In this document: in pieces, positions 1 to 8,145 of the stretch
Numbering within the stretch: position 1 is the stretch's first letter
Layout: the number at the start of each line of letters is the position of its first letter
NCBI GenBank assembly: GCA_045592985.1
Contig: JAZNVU010000046.1
Location: 1 to 64,000 of the forward strand
Origin: UMGS172 sp045592985
GTDB taxonomy: Bacteria; Bacillota; Clostridia; Oscillospirales; Acutalibacteraceae
Reading direction: 5' to 3'
Length of the DNA stretch: 64,000 nucleotides
The notes under the pieces: generated by a model
What the model saw: the letters and a program-made list of their open reading frames with translations, nothing else
What the model was told of the DNA's origin: nothing
Database searches by the model: none
Position numbers and translations under genes: made by a program

Positions 1-290
1 ATGTCGAGTCTCGCGGTTACTCGGTGGTCCGTAAGTTCGTAGGCCACGGCGTAGGCACGAGCCTTCATGAAGCCCCGGAGGTACCCAATTTCGGTGTACC
101 CGGCAGAGGAGTTCGTCTCGTACCCGGCATGACTCTTGCTATTGAACCTATGGTAAATCAAGGTTCGTATGATGTGAAGACAATGTCGGACGGTTGGACA
201 GTACTAACATCCGACGGCTCACTTTCAGCTCATTTTGAGCACACCATTGCAATAACAGCAGATGGTCCCGTGATAATGACGGAAGCTTAA
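1..290 (+). CDS. map: Methionine aminopeptidase type I, C-terminal part (partial)
   Basis: About 95 C-terminal residues of the enzyme that removes the initiator methionine from nascent proteins in the cytosol. The frame is already open at the left edge (codons from base 3), so the start lies outside the window. The family metal ligands are visible: the His of GHGVGTSLHE, the Glu of AIEPM and the Glu of HFEHT. It is followed after 17 bases by the KOW-domain gene and infA, the usual clostridial spc operon order. Nothing is odd apart from the edge truncation. Confidence 0.95.
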   Translation, partial: VESRGYSVVRKFVGHGVGTSLHEAPEVPNFGVPGRGVRLVPGMTLAIEPMVNQGSYDVKTMSDGWTVLTSDGSLSAHFEHTIAITADGPVIMTEA

Positions 291-307
291 AACGGAGGAA
301 AAGCGAA

Positions 308-565
308 ATGCCGTACGCAAGAGGTACTGTGGTCTGTTCCAAAAAGGGAAGAGACAAAGGTTATTTTTTGGCGGTCATTTCTTCCGACAACCTTTATGCA
401 CTTGTGTGCGATGGTAAAGAAAGAAGAATTGAAAAGCCCAAGAAAAAGAATCTAAAGCATCTTTCTCCTACCGAGAATGTTTTGTCGGAGGAGCAGATGG
501 CAACCAACAAATCACTAAGACACGCTTTGCGTGACCTTAGAACAAACGTCAAGGGAGAGATATGA
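308..565 (+). CDS. KOW-domain RNA-binding protein (ribosomal L14e/L27e-like)
   Basis: An 85-residue basic protein with an N-terminal KOW-like beta fold (ARGTVVCSKKGRDKGYFLAV) and a lysine-rich middle (EKPKKKNLKHLSP). This small family sits between map and infA in many Clostridia and is annotated as L14E/L6E/L27E-like. Its exact role is unknown; ribosome or RNA binding is inferred from the fold. The ribosome binding site is GGAGG, about 12 bases before the ATG. Its stop codon touches the infA start (TGA then ATG), which implies translational coupling. Confidence 0.85.
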   Translation: MPYARGTVVCSKKGRDKGYFLAVISSDNLYALVCDGKERRIEKPKKKNLKHLSPTENVLSEEQMATNKSLRHALRDLRTNVKGEI

Positions 566-784
566 ATGTCCAAAGAGGATATGATCGAATTGGAAGGCAC
601 CGTAGTTGAGGCAATGCCCAATGCGATGTTTAAGGTAGAAATACAAGGTGGACACGTGATTCTTGCCCACATTTCCGGTAAATTGCGAATGAACTTCATC
701 CGCATCCTTCCCGGAGATAAGGTAACAGTCGAGATGTCACCATACGATCTTACAAGAGGACGCATTACCTGGCGTTCCAAGTAA
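566..784 (+). CDS. infA: Translation initiation factor IF-1
   Basis: A 72-residue S1/OB-fold factor that occupies the ribosomal A site during initiation, together with IF-2 and IF-3. It has the full family length. The conserved core is clear: GTVVEAMPNAMFKVE, ISGKLRMNFIRILPGDKV and a C-terminal DLTRGRITWRSK. It directly abuts the upstream KOW gene and is followed by rpmJ after 22 bases, the standard order of this operon. Confidence 0.98.
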   Translation: MSKEDMIELEGTVVEAMPNAMFKVEIQGGHVILAHISGKLRMNFIRILPGDKVTVEMSPYDLTRGRITWRSK

Positions 785-806
785 GAAACAATTTGGAGGT
801 ATAAGA

Positions 807-920
807 ATGAAAGTCAGACCTTCTGTTAAGAAAATTTGCGACAAATGCAAGATTATTAAGCGCAAGGGAAAAATCATGGTTATCTGTGAGAATCCCAAGC
901 ACAAGCAGCGCCAGGGTTAA
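807..920 (+). CDS. rpmJ: 50S ribosomal protein L36
   Basis: A 37-residue ribosomal protein. The ATG at 807 follows GGAGG by 9 bases. It carries the zinc-binding set Cys11, Cys14, Cys27 and His32 (CDKCK, CENPKH), so it is the zinc-containing form. It lies between infA and rpsM as in most bacteria. Confidence 0.96.
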   Translation: MKVRPSVKKICDKCKIIKRKGKIMVICENPKHKQRQG

Positions 921-953
921 CCTGCGCAATTCAAAATAGAGAGGTGCATTTAA

Positions 954-1322
954 ATGGCGCGTATAGCTGGTGTTGACCTTCCGAATAACAAGAGAGTCGA
1001 AATCGGTCTCACTTACATTTTCGGTATTGGTCTTACAACATCTAAGCAGATCCTTAAAGATACCGGTATCAACCCCGATACTCGTGTAAAGGATCTTACT
1101 GAAGACGAAATTTCTAAGCTGCGTGAATACATCGACCACAACCTTGAGGTTGAAGGTGATCGCCGTCGTGCAATTGCTTTCGATATTAAGAGACTTGTCG
1201 AAATCGGCAGCTTCCGCGGTTCCCGTCACAAAAAGGGTCTCCCTGTAAGAGGTCAGCGTTCTAAGACGAATGCTCGTACTCGTAAGGGTCCCAAGAAGAC
1301 AATCGCTAACAAGAAGAAATAA
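954..1322 (+). CDS. rpsM: 30S ribosomal protein S13
   Basis: A 122-residue small-subunit head protein that contacts the P-site tRNA and the L5 bridge. The start MARIAGVDLPNNKRVEIGLT and the basic tail (GQRSKTNARTRKGPKKT) are diagnostic. The ribosome binding site GAGGTG lies upstream. It is co-transcribed with rpsK, 17 bases downstream. Confidence 0.98.
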   Translation: MARIAGVDLPNNKRVEIGLTYIFGIGLTTSKQILKDTGINPDTRVKDLTEDEISKLREYIDHNLEVEGDRRRAIAFDIKRLVEIGSFRGSRHKKGLPVRGQRSKTNARTRKGPKKTIANKKK

Positions 1323-1339
1323 GCGGGAGGAAGTAAGAT

Positions 1340-1732
1340 ATGGCAACTAAAGCAACAACAACTCGCAGACGCCGCGAGAAGAAAAATATCGAGCGCGGTG
1401 CTGCCCATATTCAGTCGACCTTCAACAACACAATCGTAACCATTACCGATACTCAGGGTAATGCTCTTTCTTGGGCATCTGCCGGTGAACTCGGTTTCCG
1501 TGGTTCCAGAAAGTCGACCCCGTTCGCTGCACAGAGTGCAGCAGAGACCGCTGCAAAAGCCGCTATGGAGCACGGTCTTAAGTCCGTTGAAGTTTACGTT
1601 AAGGGTCCCGGTGCAGGACGTGAAGCTGCAATCCGCGCACTTCAGTCTGCTGGTCTCGAAGTAAGTCTTATTAAAGACGTTACTCCTATCCCTCATAACG
1701 GCTGCCGTCCTCCTAAGAGAAGACGTGTATAA
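1340..1732 (+). CDS. rpsK: 30S ribosomal protein S11
   Basis: A 130-residue platform protein of the 30S subunit. Core motifs are GAAHIQSTFNNTIVTITD, GFRGSRKSTPFAAQ and the C-terminal PIPHNGCRPPKRRRV. It has an arginine/lysine-rich N-terminus (TTRRRREKKN). It sits in the alpha operon between rpsM and rpsD. Confidence 0.98.
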   Translation: MATKATTTRRRREKKNIERGAAHIQSTFNNTIVTITDTQGNALSWASAGELGFRGSRKSTPFAAQSAAETAAKAAMEHGLKSVEVYVKGPGAGREAAIRALQSAGLEVSLIKDVTPIPHNGCRPPKRRRV

Positions 1733-1750
1733 TCATTTGGAGGTGTAAAT

Positions 1751-2377
1751 ATGGCTAGATATACCGGTCCTGTATGCAGACTTTGCCGTCGTGAAGGACA
1801 GAAATTGTTCCTCAAAGGTGAACGCTGCTACTCTGAAAAGTGCTCTATCGGTCGTAGAGAATATGCTCCCGGTCAGCACGGTCAGGGACGTAAGAAAACT
1901 TCCGAATACGGAATGCAGCTCCGCGCAAAGCAGAGAGCTAGACGCTACTATGGCGTTAACGAGGTTCAGTTCCACCATTATTTTGAAATCGCCGAGCGTA
2001 AGACCGGCGTTACCGGTGAGAACCTTTTGAGAATCCTCGAATCCAGACTTGACAATATCGTTTACAGAGCAGGCTTTGCTTCTTCTCGTGCAGAAGCAAG
2101 ACAGCTTGTTGGCCACGGTCATTTCGAAGTAAACGGCAAACGCGTTGATATCGCTTCCTGCCTTATTAAGGCTGGCGACGTTATCTCCATCTGCGAGAAG
2201 AGCCGTTCAAGTGAAAAGATCAAGGCTGTTCTTGAGGCAAACGGCGGACGTCCTGTTCCCGCATGGCTCAATGTTAACAGCGAGGCATATTCTGTATCGG
2301 TTGTTAATCTTCCCGATCGTGATGCTATCGACGCTCCCGTCGAAGAGCAGCTCATCGTCGAGTTCTACTCTAAGTAA
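1751..2377 (+). CDS. rpsD: 30S ribosomal protein S4
   Basis: A 208-residue 16S rRNA-binding primary assembly protein. The N-terminal domain has four zinc-type cysteines (CRLCRREG and, about 15 residues on, CYSEKC), so this is the zinc-binding form. The S4 RNA-binding domain is central (SRLDNIVYRAGFASSRAEAR). In many bacteria S4 also regulates alpha-operon expression. Here an unusually long structured gap follows it, before rpoA. Confidence 0.98.
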   Translation: MARYTGPVCRLCRREGQKLFLKGERCYSEKCSIGRREYAPGQHGQGRKKTSEYGMQLRAKQRARRYYGVNEVQFHHYFEIAERKTGVTGENLLRILESRLDNIVYRAGFASSRAEARQLVGHGHFEVNGKRVDIASCLIKAGDVISICEKSRSSEKIKAVLEANGGRPVPAWLNVNSEAYSVSVVNLPDRDAIDAPVEEQLIVEFYSK

Positions 2378-2387
2378 TATGTTTATA

Positions 2388-2490
2388 TTTGTTTGCAGTT
2401 GTACCGTTTGCGTACAACTGCCGACAAAGTATTAATGTGTTCTTAAAAACAACTCCCGCATGGGTTCCGCACAGACCTGCGGGTTTTAAA
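2388..2490 (+). promoter_or_regulatory. Two hairpins in the rpsD-rpoA gap, the second terminator-like
   Basis: The 146-base gap holds a perfect 10-bp hairpin (GCAGTTGTAC at 2395-2404 with GTACAACTGC at 2412-2421, 7-base loop), extendable by TTTGT/ACAAA. A second stem, CCCGCA (2455-2460) with TGCGGG (2478-2483), is followed by TTTT. The second has terminator form. Together they could attenuate transcription into rpoA-rplQ or act as an RNA-processing or S4-binding site. The structure is seen directly; the regulatory role is inferred. Confidence 0.5.
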
Positions 2491-2523
2491 CCTAACACAA
2501 AAGTGCGGAGAAATGGAGCTTTT

Positions 2524-3471
2524 ATGATAGAAATTGAAAAGCCCAGAATTGAAACACTGGATATGACGCCCGACGGCAATTACGGTAAATTCACACTTGA
2601 ACCGCTTGAGAGTGGTTACGGCACCACAATAGGAAACAGCCTCAGAAGAGTATTGCTTTCCTCATTGCAGGGTGTTGCTGTTACCACTGTTAAAATCGAC
2701 GGTGTTCAACATGAATTTTCCACCATACCGAACGTTAAAGAGGATGTTACTGAGATTATCCTTAACATCAAAGGTCTTACCGCTAAGCTTCATTCCGACA
2801 GCGTAAAAACTGTTTATATTGAAGCCGAAGGTCCCTGTGAGGTTACGGGTGCATCCATTAAGGCTGACAGCGAGGTTGAGATTCTCAATCCCGAGTTGCA
2901 TATTGCCACTCTTGACGAGGGCGGTAAGCTCAATATGGAGATAACTCTTGACAAAGGTAGAGGCTATGTGCCGGCTGAAAGAAATAAGACCGAGCATACC
3001 CCTATCGGTGTCATTCCCGTTGACTCCAACTATGCCCCTGTGCTCAAGGTTAAGCCAAGCATTGACAACACACGTGTTGGTCAGCAGACTGACTTTGACC
3101 GTTTGACACTTGAGGTATGGACTAACGGTACCATTACTGCTAAGGAAGCAGTTTCATGGTCCGCCAAGATCCTCACTGAACATCTCAAACTTTTCATCGA
3201 CCTTTCTGCCGATGCTGCTAACAGCGAAGTAATGGTTGAAAAGGCCGGCGACGGAAAAGACAAGATTCTTGAGATGACCATTGAAGAGCTTGATTTATCA
3301 GTACGTAGCTTCAACTGCTTGAAGCGTGCAAACATCGATACTGTTGAGGACCTCATCAGCAAGACCGAAGAGGACATGATGAAGGTTAGAAACCTCGGCA
3401 GAAAGTCGCTTGAAGAGGTTATTGCCAAATTGCAATCGCTCGGCCTTACCCTTGCAAGCGATGACGAATAA
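2524..3471 (+). CDS. rpoA: DNA-directed RNA polymerase subunit alpha
   Basis: A 315-residue alpha subunit that assembles the polymerase and binds UP elements and activators. I chose the ATG at 2524 (MIEIEKPRIETLD), the normal family start, preceded by GGAG; a longer frame upstream would only add non-homologous residues. The N-terminal assembly domain includes GNSLRRVLLSS. The C-terminal domain includes ELDLSVRSFNCLKRANI and VRNLGRKSLEEV. The next gene is rplQ. Confidence 0.98.
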   Translation: MIEIEKPRIETLDMTPDGNYGKFTLEPLESGYGTTIGNSLRRVLLSSLQGVAVTTVKIDGVQHEFSTIPNVKEDVTEIILNIKGLTAKLHSDSVKTVYIEAEGPCEVTGASIKADSEVEILNPELHIATLDEGGKLNMEITLDKGRGYVPAERNKTEHTPIGVIPVDSNYAPVLKVKPSIDNTRVGQQTDFDRLTLEVWTNGTITAKEAVSWSAKILTEHLKLFIDLSADAANSEVMVEKAGDGKDKILEMTIEELDLSVRSFNCLKRANIDTVEDLISKTEEDMMKVRNLGRKSLEEVIAKLQSLGLTLASDDE

Positions 3472-3495
3472 TACTTTCTCAAAGGAGTGAGTTAG

Positions 3496-3840
3496 ATGCC
3501 CGGAACAAGAAAACTCGGCAGAACAGCTGATCATAGAACTGCTATGCTCAGAGCCATGGTTACCTTCCTTCTCGAGAACGGCAAGATTGAAACTACCGTT
3601 ACCAGAGCTAAGGAAGTCAGCGCTATGACCGAGAAATATATTACACTCGCTAAAGATAACAGTCTTGCAAGCAAGAGACAGGCATTCAGCTTCATCACTA
3701 AAGAGTCTGTTGTTAAGAAACTTTATGATGAAATCGCACCTGCCTATGCTGAGAAGAACGGCGGTTACTGCCGTATTATCAAGACCGGTCCCCGTCGCGG
3801 CGACGCAGCCGAGATGGCAATCATCGAGCTTGTAAAATAA
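3496..3840 (+). CDS. rplQ: 50S ribosomal protein L17
   Basis: A 114-residue protein and the last gene of the operon. The start is MPGTRKLGRTADHRTAMLRA, followed by the L17 core ending GPRRGDAAEMAIIELVK. A strong terminator follows 12 bases after the stop. Confidence 0.98.
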   Translation: MPGTRKLGRTADHRTAMLRAMVTFLLENGKIETTVTRAKEVSAMTEKYITLAKDNSLASKRQAFSFITKESVVKKLYDEIAPAYAEKNGGYCRIIKTGPRRGDAAEMAIIELVK

Positions 3841-3852
3841 TTTCTTACCATT

Positions 3853-3888
3853 AAGAACCGATTGACTCTTAGTTAATCGGTTCTTTTG
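3853..3888 (+). terminator. Intrinsic terminator after rplQ
   Basis: An 11-bp stem, AAGAACCGATT (3853-3863) with AATCGGTTCTT (3875-3885), runs into TTTT. It ends the spc/alpha operon. Confidence 0.9.
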
Positions 3889-4004
3889 TTGCTTTAAGAT
3901 ACATTTTCGTTTATTATTTCGATTGTTTATTGTCTGAAAAGTGATATTGATACTGTGTGAAACAATAAAAATTATATTCCTTTTTCGAAATGTGTCTATT
4001 TTTG

Positions 4005-4033
4005 TTGACATTAAGCAAAAAATGTGATAACAT
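4005..4033 (+). promoter_or_regulatory. Sigma-A promoter for the BMP-type ABC importer
   Basis: TTGACA at 4005-4010, a 17-base spacer and TAACAT at 4028-4033. It lies about 150 bases ahead of the lipoprotein gene, leaving a long leader. Confidence 0.75.
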
Positions 4034-4184
4034 ATCCGTGTAATGTTAATAGTTTACTACATTGAATTCTTTAATGGGAGGCGATAAAAGTCGGACAAGT
4101 TTTCTGTTCGTTTTTATCTGCCTTTATTTTTTGTTTTGATGTAAATAATATTTACATATAATTTTAAATTTTGGAGGAGAAAAA
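4034..4184 (+). promoter_or_regulatory. Structured leader with attenuator-like hairpin and palindrome
   Basis: Between promoter and start codon lies a long hairpin. AGGC-GATAAAA (4079-4089) pairs with TTTTATC-T-GCCT (4112-4123, one bulged T), has an inner CGGACA/TGTTCG stem and is followed by TTATTTTTTG. This has the form of a premature terminator. Downstream, 4139-4157 is a 19-base palindrome with 9-base arms (ATGTAAATA/TATTTACAT), possibly an operator. I could not fit the known purine or preQ1 riboswitch consensus. The regulatory role is inferred. Confidence 0.55.
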
Positions 4185-5390
4185 ATGATAAAACTTTTGG
4201 CACTTATGCTTGCCCTTGCAATGCTGTTCTCATTTGCAGCTTGCGGCGGTAAAGACGAAGGTTCAACAGAGACAACTGATGAACTCAAGATTGGTTTTAT
4301 TTTCTTGCACGATCAGAACTCTACTTATGACAAGAACTTTATCGATGCAGCTAACGCAGTTGTTGAGAGACTTGGCATTAAGGACGAGCAGGTCATTATC
4401 AAGACCAACATTCCTGAGGGTGACGAATGCTATGTTGCAGCAACTGAGCTTGTTGCCGATGGTTGCGACCTCATTTTTGCAGACAGTTTCGGTCACGAGC
4501 CTTATATGATTAAGGCTGCACAGGAATTCCCGAAGGTTCAGTTCTGCCATGCAACCGGAACTAAATCTCAGACTGTTAAACTTGCAAACTACCACAATGC
4601 TTTTGCTTCTATCTACGAAGGTCGTTACCTTGCAGGTATCGCAGCAGGTATGAAGATCAACGAGATGATCGCTAACGGCGAGTTTACCGCTGAAGAAGCT
4701 AAGATGGGCTACGTTGGTGCTTTCCCTTACGCTGAGGTTATTTCGGGTTACACCTCTTTCTATCTCGGCGCAAAATCTGTTTGCCCCACCGTTACCATGG
4801 AGGTTAAGTATACCGACTCTTGGTTTGATATTACTGCAGAGAATACTGCTGCTACCGCACTTATTCAGTCAGGATGCAAACTCATCAGCCAGCACGCTGA
4901 CTCTTCAGGCGCTCCTTCCGCTTGTGAAGAAGCTGGTGTTCCCAACGTTGCTTACAACGTAGACACTTCTAACATTGGTCCTACAACCGCTATTATTTCT
5001 TCCAAGATTTCTTGGGAGCCCTACTTCGAGTACATTATCAACTGCATGAAGGAAGGCAAAGCAATTGATACCGACTGGACCGGAACTATTGCTACCGGTT
5101 CTGTTCAGTTGACCAAACTTAACACCGATGTTGCTGCTGCCGGCACTCAGGAAGCAATTGATGCTGCTAAGGCTAAACTTATCGACGGTACTCTTAAGGT
5201 ATTCGACACATCGACCTTTACTGTTAACGGCGCTCCGCTTACCACTTATACTGCTGACGTTGTCGATGAAGGCGACTTCAAACCCGAAACTGAAGCAATC
5301 AGGGACGGACGCTTTATCGAATCTGAGTTGCGCTCTGCACCTTATTTCGATATTATCATTGATGGTATCACCGTTCCTGATGCAAAATAA
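4185..5390 (+). CDS. BMP-family (PnrA-like) substrate-binding lipoprotein
   Basis: A 401-residue extracytoplasmic binding protein of the BMP/Med family, normally a nucleoside receptor for an ABC importer. A signal peptide ends in the lipobox FAAC, with the lipidated Cys20. The start of the mature domain (KIGFIFLHDQNSTYDKNF) and the AGIAAGM region fit the family. The ribosome binding site GGAGGAG is excellent. The ATPase and two permeases that follow complete the transporter. Purine or pyrimidine nucleoside substrate is inferred from the family. Confidence 0.9.
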   Translation: MIKLLALMLALAMLFSFAACGGKDEGSTETTDELKIGFIFLHDQNSTYDKNFIDAANAVVERLGIKDEQVIIKTNIPEGDECYVAATELVADGCDLIFADSFGHEPYMIKAAQEFPKVQFCHATGTKSQTVKLANYHNAFASIYEGRYLAGIAAGMKINEMIANGEFTAEEAKMGYVGAFPYAEVISGYTSFYLGAKSVCPTVTMEVKYTDSWFDITAENTAATALIQSGCKLISQHADSSGAPSACEEAGVPNVAYNVDTSNIGPTTAIISSKISWEPYFEYIINCMKEGKAIDTDWTGTIATGSVQLTKLNTDVAAAGTQEAIDAAKAKLIDGTLKVFDTSTFTVNGAPLTTYTADVVDEGDFKPETEAIRDGRFIESELRSAPYFDIIIDGITVPDAK

Positions 5391-5404
5391 TAATTAAACA
5401 GCCT

Positions 5405-5438
5405 GGGCGGGGCATATTTGCTCCGCCCTTGTTTCTTT
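5405..5438 (+). terminator. Partial terminator between receptor and ABC genes
   Basis: A 9-bp GC-rich stem (GGGCGGGGC at 5405-5413 with GCTCCGCCC at 5420-5428, one G-U) is followed by TTGTTTCTTT. With no obvious promoter before the ATPase gene, it probably lowers transcription of the transporter genes relative to the abundant lipoprotein. Confidence 0.75.
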
Positions 5439-5504
5439 AATTTTAAAAAGTATGCCGGAATAGTTCGACATAGTTTTTAAACTTAAAGATCGGAGGGAAA
5501 AACG

Positions 5505-7040
5505 TTGGGTTCAAATATTGCAATTGAACTGAAGAACATCACAAAACGCTTTGGAAGTGTTGTGGCAAACAAGAGCGTTAATTTGATAGTTCAAAAAGGC
5601 GAGATACTGTCTATTCTGGGTGAAAATGGCAGTGGAAAAACAACGCTGATGAATATGATATCCGGCATTTATCACCCTGATGAAGGTCAGATATTTATTA
5701 ACGGTGAGGAAGCTGTTATCAATTCGCCGAAAGATGCTTACGAGTATAAAATCGGCATGATTCATCAACATTTTAAGTTGGTTGATGTTTTTTCGGCTAC
5801 TGAGAATATCATACTTGGTCTTGATGAAGAAAAATATGATGTTAAGTCGGCTGAAAAACGCGTACGTGAAATATGCGAAATGTACGGTTTTGATATCGAC
5901 CCTAAGAAGAAGATATATAATATGTCGGTCTCGGAAAAGCAGACTGTTGAGATAATCAAAGTGCTTTACCGTGGCTCAGATATCTTGATTTTGGATGAAC
6001 CTACAGCTGTTCTTACTCCTCAGGAAACACAGAAATTGTTTGATGTTTTGCGTCGAATGAGAGACGGTGGAAAGTCTATTATTATCATCACTCACAAACT
6101 GCACGAGGTATTGTCACTTTCGGATAAGGTCTCGGTTCTCTGTAAAGGTGAGTATATAGGCACTGTTGTCACCGCCGAAACGGATGAACAGCAACTGACC
6201 GAGATGATGGTTGGTAAAAAGGTTACTCTTAACATTGACCGAAGTGAACCTGTCAACACTGAGGACCGATTGGTTGTTGAGGGTATTACATGCATGAGCC
6301 GTGATGGTATAAAGTTGCTGGATGACGTGACATTTACTGCCCGTTCAGGTGAGATACTTGGCATTGCAGGTATTGCAGGTAGTGGTCAACGTGAATTGCT
6401 TGAGTCTATCGCCGGGCTTCAGAAGATTGTCGAAGGAGATATTTTTTATCACGATCCTAAAACCGGTAAAGTTGAGGATCTGAGAGGTAAGACACCGGTT
6501 CAAATACGTGATTTGGGTGTGCGTTTATCTTTCGTCCCTGAGGACCGTTTAGGAATGGGACTTGTCGGCAATATGGACATTGTAGACAATATGATGCTCA
6601 GAAGTTATCGCAAAGGACATTCCATGTTCCTGCAACGCAAGGCTCCGAAGGTGCTTGCGGATGATATTATAGAACAACTTGAAGTTGTGACACCGAGTGC
6701 CAGCACACCTGTGCGTCGACTTTCCGGTGGTAATATACAAAAAGTTTTGGTCGGACGTGAAATAGCCGCATCGCCCACAGTACTGATGGCGGCATATCCC
6801 GTAAGAGGACTTGATATTAACTCGTCATACACTATATATAACCTTTTAAATGAGCAGAAGGAAAAAGGTGTAGCAGTTATTTTTGTTGGTGAGGACCTAG
6901 ATGTTCTGGTAGAACTTTGCGACCGAATACTTGTTATTGGTTCTGGACGTGTTACCGGAATTGTTGACGGGCGTACTGCCACTAAGGAAGAGATAGGATT
7001 ATTGATGACCAAATCGGCAGGAGGTGACAACGTTGGCTAA
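5505..7040 (+). CDS. Nucleoside ABC transporter ATP-binding protein (double ABC domain)
   Basis: A 511-residue ATPase with two fused ABC domains, as in the NupO/YufO group partnering BMP receptors. The first half has Walker A GENGSGKTT, the degenerate signature SVSEKQ and Walker B ILILDEP. The second half has the degenerate P-loop GIAGSGQRELL, signature LSGGNIQK and AAYPVRGLDI in place of Walker B. That asymmetry is normal for the family. The start is a TTG after CGGAGGG. It overlaps the next gene by 17 bases, indicating coupling. Confidence 0.92.
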   Translation: MGSNIAIELKNITKRFGSVVANKSVNLIVQKGEILSILGENGSGKTTLMNMISGIYHPDEGQIFINGEEAVINSPKDAYEYKIGMIHQHFKLVDVFSATENIILGLDEEKYDVKSAEKRVREICEMYGFDIDPKKKIYNMSVSEKQTVEIIKVLYRGSDILILDEPTAVLTPQETQKLFDVLRRMRDGGKSIIIITHKLHEVLSLSDKVSVLCKGEYIGTVVTAETDEQQLTEMMVGKKVTLNIDRSEPVNTEDRLVVEGITCMSRDGIKLLDDVTFTARSGEILGIAGIAGSGQRELLESIAGLQKIVEGDIFYHDPKTGKVEDLRGKTPVQIRDLGVRLSFVPEDRLGMGLVGNMDIVDNMMLRSYRKGHSMFLQRKAPKVLADDIIEQLEVVTPSASTPVRRLSGGNIQKVLVGREIAASPTVLMAAYPVRGLDINSSYTIYNLLNEQKEKGVAVIFVGEDLDVLVELCDRILVIGSGRVTGIVDGRTATKEEIGLLMTKSAGGDNVG

Positions 7041-8145
7041 TCTAAAGCATAATCATGAACCGTGGATACATATTACCAAACGTGATGATATGCCGCGTTG
7101 GAAAATGCTTCTTGTTGAAGGATGCGGAATATTGGTTGCCTTGGTGGTCTGCGGCGTCATTCTTGCATTGATCACAGGTCTGAATCCAATTGATGTTTAT
7201 ACAAAAATGTATAAAGGAACCTTCGGCAACGAGGTTAAAATGATGCCATCTATACACAACGTGGCTGTACTGCTGTGTATTTCTTTGGCGGTGACTCCGG
7301 CTTTTAAGATGAAATTCTGGAATATCGGCGCAGAGGGTCAGGTTCTCGTTGGCGCGTTGGCATCTGCCTTTTTTATGGTGCGGTTTGCAGACGGTTCGGT
7401 CAATAATAGTCTATTGCTTGTCATGATGTTTGTTTTCAGCGTTTTGGCGGGAATGATATGGGCGTTGATTCCGGCATTCTTCAAGGCGGTGTGGAACACC
7501 AACGAAACCCTGTTTACTCTTATGATGAACTATATAGCCATGACATTGGTATCGGTTTTTATCGTGGCTTTTGATAAGTCGGGACGAAAAGACCTTGGCA
7601 TTATCAACATGTTTACAGGTGTCGGTCATATGCCGAAGGTTTTTAACGATACGTATATACTTAATATTATTATAGTTGTTGCCGTGCTTATTATAATGTC
7701 TATTTATCTTAAGTACAGCAAGCAAGGATATGAGATTTCGGTTGTTGGCGAAAGTGAAAACACCGCGCGTTATATCGGAATCAATGTTAAGAAGGTTATT
7801 ATACGTACAATGATGATTTCGGGTGCAGTTTGCGGCCTTGTAGGTTTTATGATTGTTGCAGGTGTTCAGCACGGTATTAAAGAAGATATTGTCGGAGGTC
7901 AAGGCTTTACGGCAATCATGGTATCGTGGATGGCAAAGTTCAATCCTATTGCAATGGTGCTTGTTTCATTGCTTATAGTATTTCTTCGTGACGGCGGTAA
8001 AGCCGCTACGTCCGCACTTAAAATGGATAACAGTATAGGTGATGTTTTGACTGCGTTGGTAATATTCTTTATCATCGCGTTTGAATTCTTTATCCGTTAT
8101 AAAGTGACGTTCAGAAAGATTGGTAAAAAGGAGGCAAAACAATGA
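7024..8145 (+). CDS. Nucleoside ABC transporter permease 1
   Basis: A 373-residue integral membrane protein of the branched-chain-type permease family (NupP-like). It has about ten hydrophobic segments and the conserved NIGAEGQVLVGAL motif typical of BMP-associated permeases. The start GTG overlaps the ATPase gene; a TTG at 7033 is an alternative. It overlaps the second permease by four bases (ATGA). Confidence 0.9.
   Translation: MTTLANLKHNHEPWIHITKRDDMPRWKMLLVEGCGILVALVVCGVILALITGLNPIDVYTKMYKGTFGNEVKMMPSIHNVAVLLCISLAVTPAFKMKFWNIGAEGQVLVGALASAFFMVRFADGSVNNSLLLVMMFVFSVLAGMIWALIPAFFKAVWNTNETLFTLMMNYIAMTLVSVFIVAFDKSGRKDLGIINMFTGVGHMPKVFNDTYILNIIIVVAVLIIMSIYLKYSKQGYEISVVGESENTARYIGINVKKVIIRTMMISGAVCGLVGFMIVAGVQHGIKEDIVGGQGFTAIMVSWMAKFNPIAMVLVSLLIVFLRDGGKAATSALKMDNSIGDVLTALVIFFIIAFEFFIRYKVTFRKIGKKEAKQ

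Noticed and set aside
4034..4090. Purine or preQ1 riboswitch ahead of the nucleoside importer
   Set aside because: The conserved purine core (GTTTCTACC, CCGTAAA) and the preQ1 signature are absent, and the space before the hairpin is too short for the purine aptamer.
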